A DNA stretch of 64,000 nt, taken from NCBI GenBank assembly GCA_027563935.2, contig CM050450.1:28445439-28509438 (forward strand), given 5' to 3'. This document shows positions 23,435 through 33,703 of this stretch, in pieces. Within the stretch, counting starts at the first letter, position 1; each line of letters begins with the position of its first letter. The stretch is from Costus lasius. Its lineage: Eukaryota; Streptophyta; Magnoliopsida; Zingiberales; Costaceae. The position numbers and the translations under genes are program-made. The notes beneath the pieces were generated by a model that saw only the letters and a list, made by a program, of their open reading frames with translations, searched no databases and was not told where the DNA came from.

Positions 23435-24742
23435 ATGATTATGAACAATAGCAGATTGTCACTGCGATCTATCCTGGAAGAGGAAAAGTTGGTTGGATCC
23501 AAGTTGATGGATTGGTGTCGAACCTTGAGGGGTGACCTCAAGCTCGAAAGCTGTAAAAGGCATAACCAGAAAGAGGAGAGGAGAAGGGTTACACCTTCAT
23601 CTTCAGGCTCTAGTATTTGCGTGGTTGAAGTCAATCTGTCTACTTCAAATACATGGGTATTGGATACCGCATGTGGAGTGCATATTTGTACAAGTATGCA
23701 AGGGCTCAAACGAAGTAGGACAGTGCGACCAGGAGAGATTGACCTTCGGGTCGGTAACGGGGCACAGGTTGCTGCTGTAACTATAGGAGACTACACTCTC
23801 TCGCTGCCGTCTGAACTTCAACTAGAACTGGAACATTGCTTCTATGCACCATCGATTATTAAGAATATTATATCCATTCCTGCCCTGGCGAGGAAAGGAT
23901 TTTGTTTTGCGATAAAAGAGAACACATGTTCTTTTTCATTAGCAAACATATTCTATGGATCTGGTACACTATGCAATGAGTTGTATGTCTTGGACATGCA
24001 AAGTTCTGTGTGCAACATGAATGCTAAGAGGATCAAGTTAAGTGGTTTAAATAATACTTATCTTTGGCATTATCGTTTAGGGCACATCAACAAGAATCGC
24101 ATCCAAAATCTCCATGCAAATGGATTCTTGGATTCAGATTCCTTGGAGGAATTTGACACATGCGAGCCTTGTTTGTTGGGCAAAATGACAAAGGCGCCAT
24201 TCACCAAGCATGGTGAGAGGGCCACAGGTTTGTTGGATCTAATACACAGTGATGTGTGTGGGCCATTCAACAAACAAGCTAGAGGTGGGTATGTCTACTT
24301 CGTCACATTTACTGATGACTTTAGTAGATATGGTTATGTCTATTTGATGAGACATAAGTTTGAATCCTTGGAGAAATTTAAGGAGTTCAAGAATGAAGTG
24401 GAAAACCAGCTTGGATGATCCATTAAGGCTCTTCGGTCTAATCGAGGCGGAGAGTACTTGAGCCATGAGTTTGTTGACTATCTTAGAGAGTGTGGGATTC
24501 TTTCCCAACTCACTCCTTCTGGAACACCTCAGTGGAATGGGGTGTCTGAGAGGAGAAATCGAACTTTGTTGGACATGGTTCGATCTATGATGAGTCACGC
24601 AACTCTACCTCCGTATTTCTGGGGTTTTGCATTAATTACAGCGATCAAGACACTGAATAACGTTCTGTCAAAGAGTGTTCCTAAGACCCCACATGAGTTG
24701 TGGACTTGGAGACACTCAATGCTATCATTTATGCGGATCTAG
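23435..24742 (+). pseudogene. Copia A2 gag-protease-integrase, gag deleted in frame
   Basis: From ATG 23435 (MIMNNSRLSLRSILEEEKLV) the frame stays open to 24418. Gag is cut after about 35 residues and joined in frame to the protease linker, losing roughly 210 residues including the zinc knuckle. Protease wording WVLDTACGVHIC is intact. Integrase follows: HHCC zinc region (LWHYRLGHINKNRI, CEPCLLGKM) and the first catalytic Asp in LIHSDVCGP. A TGA at 24416-24418 replaces an Arg codon, and the second catalytic Asp is Asn (RSNRGGEY, codon 24440-24442). The third acidic residue (GVSERRNR) survives beyond the stop, up to about 24742 where another stop falls. Integrase is therefore inactive. Confidence 0.88.
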
Positions 24743-26704
24743 GGATGTGAGGCTTATGTCAAACGTCAGGATTCTAGCAAGCTAGAACCCAGATCTGATA
24801 AATGTGTGTTTGTGGGGTATCCTAGGGAAACCAAAGGATACTACTTCTTTAATCCCACCGAGAATAAAGTTTTTGTTGCTCGGACTGCCGTATTTCTCGA
24901 GAAAGATTTTCTCTTGAAAGGCACCAGTGGGAGAAGCTTTGACTTGGATGAGGTCCAAGGTCAACCACAAGACACAGTAGGAGAGATGGAACCTGAGCCA
25001 CCTACACCGGTTGCTGGGCAACCAGAGGCTTAGACACAGGCCCCACGTAGGTTTGGGAGAATTCGTCGTACACCTGAGAGGTCTGGGTCGCTGCCGACCC
25101 AACACGACGGGATCTTCATCATTGAGGATGAACTCAGGACTTATGATGAGGCAGTCAGTGGATCGGACTCCGAGAAATGGCTTGAGGCCATGCGATCCGA
25201 GATGGATTCCATGTCAGCTAACCAAGTCTGGGATTTGGTTGAGCTGCCGGATGGGGTAAAACCCATAGGCTGTAAATGGGTCTTCAAGAAGAAGAGAGAC
25301 ATGCATGGAAACATAGTTACCTTTAAAGGTATATTAGTGGCTAAAGGATTCAAGCAAGTCCACAGGGTGGATTATGATGAAACCTTCTCGCCAGTTGCCA
25401 TGTTCAAATCCATTCGGATTTTGCTTGCTATAGCTGCATATCACGACTATGAGATATGATAGATGGATGTGAAGACAGCTTTCCTTAATGGAATGCTGAC
25501 TCAGGATGTGTATATGACACAACCTGATGGCTTCGTCCATCCTGCAGAGGCCAATAAGGTCTGCAGACTAAAGAGATCCATCTATGGATTAAAGCAAGCA
25601 TCTCGAAGTTAGAATCTTCGATTTGATGAAGCTGTGAGAGATTATGGCTTTATCAAAAGCGAAGATGACGCCTGTGTATACAGAAAATTCAGTGGGAGCT
25701 TGGTGACTTTTCTAGTCTTATATGTCGATGACATACTGCTCATCGGGAACGACATCCCTAGTCTTCAAGCTTTGAAGACATGGTTAGGGAAGTGTTTTGA
25801 GATGAAGGACTTAGGGGAGGCTGCCTATATCCTAGGCGTGAGGATCTACAGGGATAGATCCAAGAAGCTCCTAGCCCTTAGTCAGAGTACATACATTGAT
25901 AAGGTCCTGGAGAGGTTTAGCTTGGAGCAATCCAGGAAAGGGTACCTTCCAGTGAGACATGGCCTTACTCTATCAAAGAGCCAGTGTCCCACCACACAGG
26001 CTGAGAGGGATGACATGAGTCGAGTGCCCTATGCTTCGGCAATAGGATCGATCATGTATGCAATGTTGTGTACTAGACCAGATGTGGCTTATGCTGTGAG
26101 CATAACCAGCTGATACCAATCCAATCTTGGTGTACAACACTGGGTGGCTATAAAGAACATCCTAAAATATCTGAGAAGAACTAAGGATTTGTTCTTGGTC
26201 TATGGGGGACAGGGAGAGCTCAGTATGCAGGGCTACACTGATGCGTTTTTCCAGTCTGACCCTGACGACTTCAGATCGCAGGCCGGCTTTGTGTTCAAGA
26301 TAAATGGAGGCGCTGTATGCTGGAAGAGCTTCAAGCAATCCACCATAGCTGATTCTACAACCGAAGCTGAGTATGTGGCCGGTTCTGAGGCAGCCAAAGA
26401 AGCTGTTTGGATTAGGAAGTTCATTTCTGAACTTCAGGTGGTTTCAAGTGCAGTGGATCCCATTGAAATCTATTGTGATAACAATGGAGCAATTGCACAA
26501 GCCAAGGAACCACGGTCTCATCAAAAATCCAAACACATACTCAGGAGATTTCACCTGATCAGAGAGATCATAGACATAGGTGATGTCAAGATTAGCAGAG
26601 TTGACATAGAGAACAATCTAGCAGACCCATTGACCAAGGCTTTGGCGCAGCAGAAGCATGATGGTCACGCTAGAGATATGGGGTTTAGATTTCTCAACCT
26701 CTAG
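24743..26704 (+). pseudogene. pol: Copia A2 reverse transcriptase and RNase H
   Basis: Decayed linker (KCVFVGYPRETKGYYF, FVARTAVFLEKDFL), then RT. NQVWDLVELPDGVKPIGCKW and DYDETFSPVAMFKSIRILLAI precede a TGA at 25457-25459 (Trp codon lost) and a second stop at the next Gln codon. The frame resumes through YGLKQASRS, then another stop in place of Trp, and the catalytic LVLYVDDILLIGND, which is intact. One more stop (26111-26113, Arg to TGA) precedes RNase H (QGYTDAFFQSD, DSTTEAEYVAGSEA, YCDNNGAIAQAKEPRSHQ, NNLADPLTKALAQQ). The nonsense changes fit C-to-T decay of a methylated element. Confidence 0.88.
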
Positions 26705-27594
26705 GTCTTAGTGCAAGTGGGAGATTGTTGGTGTATATGCCCTAAGGACCTAATTCTGGTCCATTACTTGTACTACTTGACATTGATATTTATATCATAC
26801 TAGCATTGTCGTTATCATTATTTGTTTACATCTGCGAACATGTACTTATATGATAATGTCCCTAGAGACAAATTGGATCTGTGCTCAAACTATTGTCCCT
26901 AGTCAATGTACCTTAGTGGATATGAGACAGCTATGGTACTTGTAAGACTGGTATATGGGCTGGTTAGGCATGGTACTAACATAGGCATATGGGTATATCA
27001 GTGGTAGATATATTGGACCGACCTGCTGTGAGGCAATGACTTGGTGTCACAAGTTATCCTCACAAGTGATAGGAGATGCATTGATCCCTTGACTTGAGGT
27101 CATTGGCCATTCTATGTGGTTAGGGATATGCTTTGATACAACCTAACACCTTGCCGTAGTTGGGAGGTAATAACGGTTGTCATTGGGCATGTCACGACCC
27201 ATATAGAATGACCAATGACCTCAAGTCAAGGGATCAATGCATCTCCTATCACTTGTGAGGATAACTCGTGACACCAAGTCATTGCCTCACAGCGGGTCGG
27301 TCCAGTATATCTACCACTGATATACCCATATGCCTGCGTTAGCACCTCGTGCCTAACCAGCCCATATACCAGTCTTACAAGTACAATAGCTGTCCCATAT
27401 CCACTAAGGTACATTGACTAGGAACAATAGTTTGAGCACAGATCTAATCTGTCTCCAAGGACATTATCATATAAGTACATGTTCGCAGATGTAAACAAAT
27501 AATGATAACGACAATGCCAGTATGATATAAATATCAATGTCAAGTAGTACAAGTAATGGACCAGAATTAGGTCCTTAGGGCATATACACCAACA
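26705..27594 (+). repeat. A2 3' terminus: inverted duplication of the LTR 5' half
   Basis: After the polypurine tract AGTGGGAGAT (26716-26725) comes TGTTGGTGTATATGCCC at 26726. The first LTR half runs to about 27205. It is followed by its own reverse complement, 27199-27594, ending ATATACACCAACA. Outer arms of about 395 bp are around 95% identical by eye, separated by a loop of about 80 bp. The joint lies in CCATATA (27199-27205), a 7-bp microhomology present on both sides of the switch. Confidence 0.88.
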
Positions 27595-27905
27595 ATTCTC
27601 ATTCTCAATTAGCATGAGGTGTATGCAAGCGTAAGGTGTTTACAACTCTTTTCATGTTGTTTTAATGATTATTTTCTTTCTTTCTTTTCTTATTTTCATT
27701 TTCCATTAAATAATGACTATTACCTTATTCAAAATATACATCCTTATGCTTTAGTTCCCATACTTTCAAAATAAGCCTCATAACTTGTTAAGATTTTTTT
27801 TTTTGCATATGTGTGACAAGATATAATTTAATTCTAACACAAGATGGGAAAATTAAAAGTATATGTTGGTCTTTATAAATAGTATAATTAAAACTTGGAT
27901 ATATT
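27595..27905. other. Short AT-rich host segment
   Basis: AT-rich sequence between A2 and the solo A LTR. It continues the sequence left of A2 (up to 17962) and possibly belongs to the decayed gypsy F, whose gag appears beyond the solo LTR. No gene seen. Confidence 0.5.
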
Positions 27906-29793
27906 TGTTGGTGTATATGCCCTAGGACCTAGTTTTGGTCCACTTATGTTCTACTTGACTTTGATATTTATATATATCATTCTGGCATTGTCATTGTCAA
28001 TGTTTGTTTACATCTGCGCACATGTACTAACATGATAATGTCCCTGGAGACAGATTGGATCTGTGCTCAAACTATTGTCCCCAGTCGATGTACCTTAGTG
28101 GATATGGGACAGCTATGGTACTTGAGAGACTGGTATGTGAGCTGGTTAGGTACGTGGTGCTAACGCAGACACATGGGTATATCATTGGAGGATATACTGG
28201 AAAGACCCGCTGTGAGGCTATGACTTGGTGTCATAAGTTATCCTCACAAGTGACAGGAGATGCATTGATCCCTTGACTTGAGGTCATTGATCGTTCTATA
28301 TGGTTAGCGACTTGCTTTGATACAACCTAACACCTCGCCGTAGTTGGGAGGTCATAACGGTTGTCATTGAGCATGTCACGACCCATATAAGAAGGTCAAT
28401 GGACAGACATAGGATTTGCCCCTTCCTTAGGGAAGTATGATATCCATGGAGCTCCTCTATGGTTCTATGACTGAGAGTGTATGGCCATACCCAGGTAAGA
28501 ACCTGTTTTAGTCATAGACATGTGATTGGGTGAAAACAAGTGGTGACACACTTGTCCAATCGGATATCAGTCCAGCAAAGAGACTGTAATGCATCTGTAC
28601 CTAGTTGCGATGATGGGGATGTCGATGTCGATATCCATTCCAATGACCTGGGTAGCAGCGATGCACTGCTAGGTGCCACTCACTACTTATGGTGACCTTT
28701 GGTCAGCACTGCCAGCGTCAAAAGAACCTACAGGGTCGCACACCTTGATACTTGAGTTCTCGTATTGATCGAGAAGCCTTATGATCAAGTTATTGGATAA
28801 CTCGGATCTAATTGGGAGATTTCATCAGCACCAATGGGCCTGATGAGATGGAAGAATGTTATTGGAGCCAAACTTCATTTTTGGCAGGTTGACCCGTATT
28901 TGACCATGGTTGGTCACACTTGGATTAGGGTTGCATTGGATTGGATCCAAATGCTTAAATCAACCCATAGGATGAAGTTTGGGCTAGCTCATTATCCAAG
29001 GAAGCCCAATAACAAGTTCTCATGAAGAGAAGAGAGGCTAAAAGGGTATAATGGGGAGAAACCCAACCCCATTGGCGCCTAAGGGGCATAATGGGGTTAG
29101 GGTGGCAAAATTGCTTCATTAAGGAAGCAATTTGCGCCTAGCCCTTCTCCCTTGATGGTATGAATGCCTTTAAGGTATGTCTTGGGCTGATATGGTACTT
29201 GGGCAATTATGGAAAGGTTGAATGAAGTTTATGGTAAAGTCTTGGAGACTTTCCTTGCATCAAACCTCCTCATCCTAGCCCTACACTTGTCATGATCCTA
29301 GCCCTTGCCCTAATCGCCTCTTGCCCTATATATGTAACCCTAGCCGCCCCCTCTTATATGATTCATCCTTGGAGGCGTGAACATAAGAAGGGAGCGAGAG
29401 CAAGGAGCATTGGCGCAATCTCTTCCTCTTCCATCAAGTGGCCGCAAGCTTCTCCTTCCTTACCACTTGGCGAATCTTTCTCTCTTGGTGGCGCAAGGTG
29501 GTTGGAGCATCTCCCTAAGGCTTGGATCTTCTTCCCGAGGCTAGCACCGGGCGTGGAAGAAGAGGACTCGAGGCATCCGTGTGTGTGAGACTGCAGAGGG
29601 CGCACACTTGGGCGCCTATCACGACATCGACCTCATCTTGCTCTGAGGTATTTTCTAACTCATCGTGTCGACCCCCTTGCATGCGATCTTCACTGGGTTT
29701 TTGGGACGGACCTGTTTCGGGGACATTCTTCCGCTGTGCAATGTATGTATGTGTCTCTAAAAAATTGTAAAATGTCCCCGGGGTTTCCCAACA
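27906..29793 (+). mobile_element. Solo LTR of copia family A (A4)
   Basis: Complete 1888-bp LTR from TGTTGGTGTATATGCCC to GGGGTTTCCCAACA. It is flanked by a perfect 5-bp TSD, ATATT at 27901-27905 and 29794-29798, with no PBS or internal sequence. A TATA-like CTATATATG lies at 29336-29344, followed by the conserved R/U5 segment (GAGACTGCAGAGGGCGCAC). It gives the best undamaged reference for the A LTR and shows what the palindromic A2 termini should look like. Confidence 0.95.
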
Positions 29794-30756
29794 ATATTTA
29801 GTTTTGATATTGATTTGTTATGTAATTGTTGATTAAGAATATAGTAGAGGTCAAGCAAGAGGTATTCGTTTGGGAAATATTTTTATTCAAATTTCATGAG
29901 AAGTACTTTCCAAAATGTGCGAAGGATAAAAAATAGATTTAATTTCTTAAGTTGATAAAGGAAATCATTTTGTTGCACAATATGAAGCAAAATTTATAGA
30001 ATTGTCTAGATTTGCTCCACATATGGTTGATGATGAAGCTAGGAAGGAGAAGAGGATTAAGAGAGGATTAAGGCCATGTATTCATGGTAAAATTTTAACC
30101 TTAAAACATAGAACATATATTGAAGTTTTTGATCGAGTAGCCATAGTTGATAGGGATGTTAATTGAATATAAGAGTTGAGAAACAAAAGTAATAAGTTTA
30201 GGCCTAATGATCAAAAGCAAAAGAGAGAAATTGGGGTTGAAGTTGACAATAAAAGAGCAAAGCTGCAAAGGTTTCAAAAGAGAAACAATAAAATAGATAC
30301 CATCATGTGTAAATTGTGGGGGAAAACATGAACTAAGCGTTATAGGATAACTAGAGCTTGTTTTGCTTGTGGAAAATTTGAAGTTAGGGGTTGCCCCAAT
30401 GATAAGGAAAGAACTAATAAATCAAAAGTATGTAAGTCACACATGAGTTTATGTCATAACAAAACTAGACGTTAAAGCTTCCAAATAAATAGTGGAAGGT
30501 ATTATCAATGTTTCTAGAAGATCTACATAAGTTTTATTTGATCTTGGTTGTAATTTGTCTTTTGTAACTCAACATTTAGCACATCATTTAGATATATAGC
30601 CTGAAACATTATAGTCTATATTGCATATGACTACGCTAATTGTGATTCATTGACTGCCCACCTTGTTTATCCTTATTGTTTGGTCTTAATTGAGGAGCAT
30701 GAGCTTTCTGCTAATTTTATCCTTTTAGACATGCAAGACTATGATTTCTTACTTAG
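29794..30756 (+). pseudogene. Gypsy F gag and protease relic, left part
   Basis: Broken frames translate to a Ty3/gypsy gag of chromovirus type: FHEKYFPKCARDKK, then HFVAQYEAKFIELSRFAPHM, DDEARKEKRIKRGLRPCIHG and TYIEVFDRVAIVDRDVN. A decayed double zinc-finger region follows (CVNCGGKHE, then ACFACGKFEVRGCPND). Protease comes next: VLFDLGCNLSFVTQHLA, where the usual D-S/T-G is DLG, and at 30690-30756 HELSANFILLDMQDYDFLLS. The last codon is split by the C array at 30757; the frame resumes at 47124 with MDWLSSYHT. Protease matures gypsy polyproteins; this copy is dead. Confidence 0.85.
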
Positions 30757-32072
30757 TGTCACGCCCCGGTCGGATCAGCCTGAAAATAGCGCTTATCCGT
30801 TGTCTCAGGGCCGTCCGGCGGAACACCAGAACGTGATCGCGCTAGGGTTTCCGGACCGAATCTTGTCCCTAAACTCGAAACCCTAGTTTCCCGCTCAACT
30901 TTTTATCCCCAAATTACAATTCTCACGGATAAAACCCTAACCCTAATTCCCAAATCAGGAAATCAAAATACCTCCTCTTCTAATTTTGACCGAAGTCAAA
31001 ATTAACACCAATTTAAATCGAATTTCACTGTTCGAACTCGGCCGCCGAATTGCTCTTGCTGACATCACGCTGACGTCAGCCGCAGATTAATTCGTTCGCT
31101 ACGAACTCGGTATCCGGGTGACGTCGGCTTGCGTCAGCTGTGCAAAATCGCGAAATCGAATTCGCGCCGCCGATTTTGACTTTGCCTCGCTGGCGTCTGC
31201 TTGCGTCAGCCGTCTGCGTCTTGTCTCGAAGCGAACGTGCAACGTGTTCGTCTTCGCTCATCGTCCTCGGCAGAGCGCTCGCCTGCGCTTGCCGTCCCCA
31301 GAGAAGACGATGCCGACTGGAAGGCCGCCCGCCTTCCTTCGTCTAGCCCGTCGCCGGCCGCCTGCCAGCCGCAGGTTGCCGAAGTCGTCGGAAACAGAGA
31401 AATGACGTAGAAACAGGAAGAAGTCGGAGAAGAGGAAAAGCTTCGATTTAACCGTTTCAAGCTACAAAAACCTCCCTCGCCGGTTGTCTCCTTAAAGCCG
31501 GTTACAATCACTCGGAAAGCTCCCTCAAGCCTTCCAAAGCTCGCTCGCTCACAGTTCTCTCTCTCTCTTCCTTCGTTCGGTCGCTCGCCGATCGTCCCTC
31601 TCTGTTTCGCTCTCGTCGCCGTTCACAGAGTTCCCCGATGGTGAGGATGCTCGTCCCTTTTATGAAGGACGAGGCCGCCGCCTCTTACTTCCTCGCACCC
31701 GCCTGCTTCGCTCGTTGCCCGGTCGCTGTAGACGCCATCTCGGCGCGTCTGATCTCCAAGCCAGCAGTCTGAATGCCTGCTCGCCCCCTTTTCGTTCGCG
31801 CCCGCCTGCGCGAACTTTGTCCGCGTCCTTCGCGTGGAGCCGCCTTCACTGCTCGTGCCTGCATCCGAGATTTCCGCTCCTCCGCGAGCTCCGTCGCCCA
31901 GCCGATCTCGGTGTCGTCGTCCGCTTCGCACGCGAAGACGCCGTCGCCACGCGTGCGTCGTGTTCGTGCGTTTGGGGTCAATGCCCCAATTTTGACCTTG
32001 CATTCTTTGTGGGCTTGGGCTTGCGTCTGGGCCACCCCTCCTGGGCTGAACCGAGGAGCCCAGGGCCTAACA
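30757..32072 (-). repeat. C LTR 1 (3' LTR of the array)
   Basis: 1316 bp, TGTCACGCCCCGGTCGG to GGGCCTAACA as read on plus. GC- and CpG-rich, unlike the surrounding AT-rich DNA. It contains TGACATCA and TGACGTCA at 31060-31078, part of a paired bZIP-type site intact in the other two LTRs. Long open frames on both strands come from base composition, not from genes. The element polypurine tract adjoins it at about 32073-32086 (purine-rich on minus). Confidence 0.9.
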
Positions 32073-32159
32073 ATTCTCCCCGGCCCAATTTGGACATCGC
32101 CCTCGATGTCCGGCGCGGGTGGCCCGCTCAACGCCGGCTGGCGAGCCACCGCTCCTGTT

Positions 32160-33671
32160 CGGCGCAGTTAGCCTCGTAGCACTCTTTCCAGGTCCGTTCC
32201 CTCTTGTGTTGGAGCTTCTCATGGTTCGCACGTAGCTTTGCGTTTTCTTCCGCTTCTAGCTCCTCCCAAGACTTCGGTGAAGTCTTTTCCTCCACTGCCT
32301 GCTTATACGTCTTCTTCTCCTATGGCGAGTTCGCATCTCCAGAACTCGTCTTCTGTTCGACGTTGCTCTTGCCGACTGCGTCTTTCGGCTCTGCTTCTGC
32401 GGGGGTCGGTGATGATCTTCCTGCGACCACTGAGGCAATGCGCATAACTCCTATGTGAGCATCTACTGGTTCCTCGTCATGCACCACCGCCGGTTTCTCC
32501 GCTAGCTCGCGATGCACAATCGCTGCAATCGCGTTCACCCTCTGTCGATCCGGACAGTCGCGTATCCGGTGCGGTCCCTTGCACAAGAAGCAGGCAATCG
32601 GTCTCAGTTGACCTTGCCCTCACTCTGTAGGTCGAGTCTGCTCCTGCCATGCTGGTTGTCCTCTGTTTCGTCGGGGAGAGGGCCTCTCCCTCTCTGGCGC
32701 TCTAGGTCTCGGTGGAGATAGTCGCTTCGGGGGCGACCTTTGTGCTCTCTGGAAGGTCGTCCCTGAAGCCCTCTGGTCCACCAAAGACTCGGCTATAGCT
32801 GCAGCCATCCTCCAGTCCTGCGGCGCATGTCGTCGAACCTCCGTTGCCGCCCAGGGTTGGAGATTCCGGAGGAAGAAGTACCTCCTATCTCCCTCTGCCA
32901 TCTCAGGTAGCTCCAACATCAGCGCGGAGAACGCCCTGACATACTCCTGGATCGTCCCTATGTGCTTTAGCCGATCCACCGCCTCTCGCGCTTGGTCCAC
33001 CGAGTTTCCGGGTAGGAACTGCTGCCGCAGTTCCTCTCGGAACACCTCCCAAGTCCAACTAGCCGCCTCTGATGTAGAATCAACTTTGGTTCTCCACCAG
33101 AGTTTTGCATCATCTGAGAGATATGCTGTGCACACTCTCACCTTCTCCTGATCTGTGACATGGTTAGCTTCAAAATATTGTTGCATGTCCCATAGAAAAT
33201 TACCCAATACTTTTGCAGATCTGGCCCCTTTGAACATTGCAGGTTCTGGGGTGCGAACCTTCCCGTTGCCGTTGGGAGCCCCATACTCCGCCCTAGTTGC
33301 TGTAGGACAACCCCTTGTGCCTGCGCCAATGCCATGCGCGTCACCGCCAGATCAGCCAATATCTGCTGTTGCACAGTCGTGGAGTTGGTCAACTGTGTTG
33401 TCAAGGTTGCTACCTGACCTTGCAACGCAGTCACCTGCTGAGTTTGTGCTGTCAAGGCCGCCACCTGCTGTTGTAGCGCCGCCATCCCTTCAAAGTTTTG
33501 CTGGGCTTCAGCCATCCCAGCCAAGGTTTGTTGCAGGCCAAGAATCTGCAACCTTTGCTCTTCAATCGTGCGATGAAGTTCCTCCACATGAGGAACTACC
33601 GCATCCCTGCTATTCCCCGTCAAACCGAGCACCTGCTCGATCCGGGCAATGCGATCTCCTTGATTCACCAT
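32160..33671 (-). pseudogene. gag: Gypsy C gag, internal copy 1
   Basis: Starts at 33671 (MVNQGDRIARIEQVLGL), about 20 nt after a PBS-like GGTATCAGAGC on minus. An N-terminal coiled coil of about 100 residues (VEELHRTIEEQRLQILGL, then heptads rich in QQVAALTAQ) precedes the capsid-type gag domain: FLWDMQQYFEANHVTDQEK, LSDDAKLWWRTKVD, EELRQQFLPGNSVDQAREAV, GTIQEYVRAFSALMLELPEM. An Arg/Pro-rich linker follows, then a CCHC knuckle CFLCKGPHRIRDC. One base is missing in a C-run at 33311-33314 relative to copy 2, shifting the frame before the capsid domain. An in-frame TGA before the knuckle (near 32620) is shared by both copies, so it predates the tandem duplication. Confidence 0.88.
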
Positions 33672-33703
33672 GCTGTTGGATCACTTTAAGCTCTGATACC
33701 TAT

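Larger units (their letters stand above)
17963..27594 (+). mobile_element. Copia A2 with both LTRs turned into palindromes
   Basis: Ty1/copia element of family A. At the 5' end two copies of the LTR 3' half stand head to head; at the 3' end two copies of the LTR 5' half do. Internal order is PBS, leader, gag, protease, integrase, RT, RNase H, polypurine tract. Flanks share AATTC: 17958-17962 on the left and 27594-27598 on the right, the latter overlapping the last base of the element. The whole unit therefore behaves as one insertion. A B-family fragment interrupts the leader. Confidence 0.8.

Noticed and set aside
31685..32179. 154-codon frames on both strands in the C LTR (also 34633-35127)
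   Set aside because: They recur only because the LTR recurs, overlap each other on opposite strands and contain no recognisable domain.
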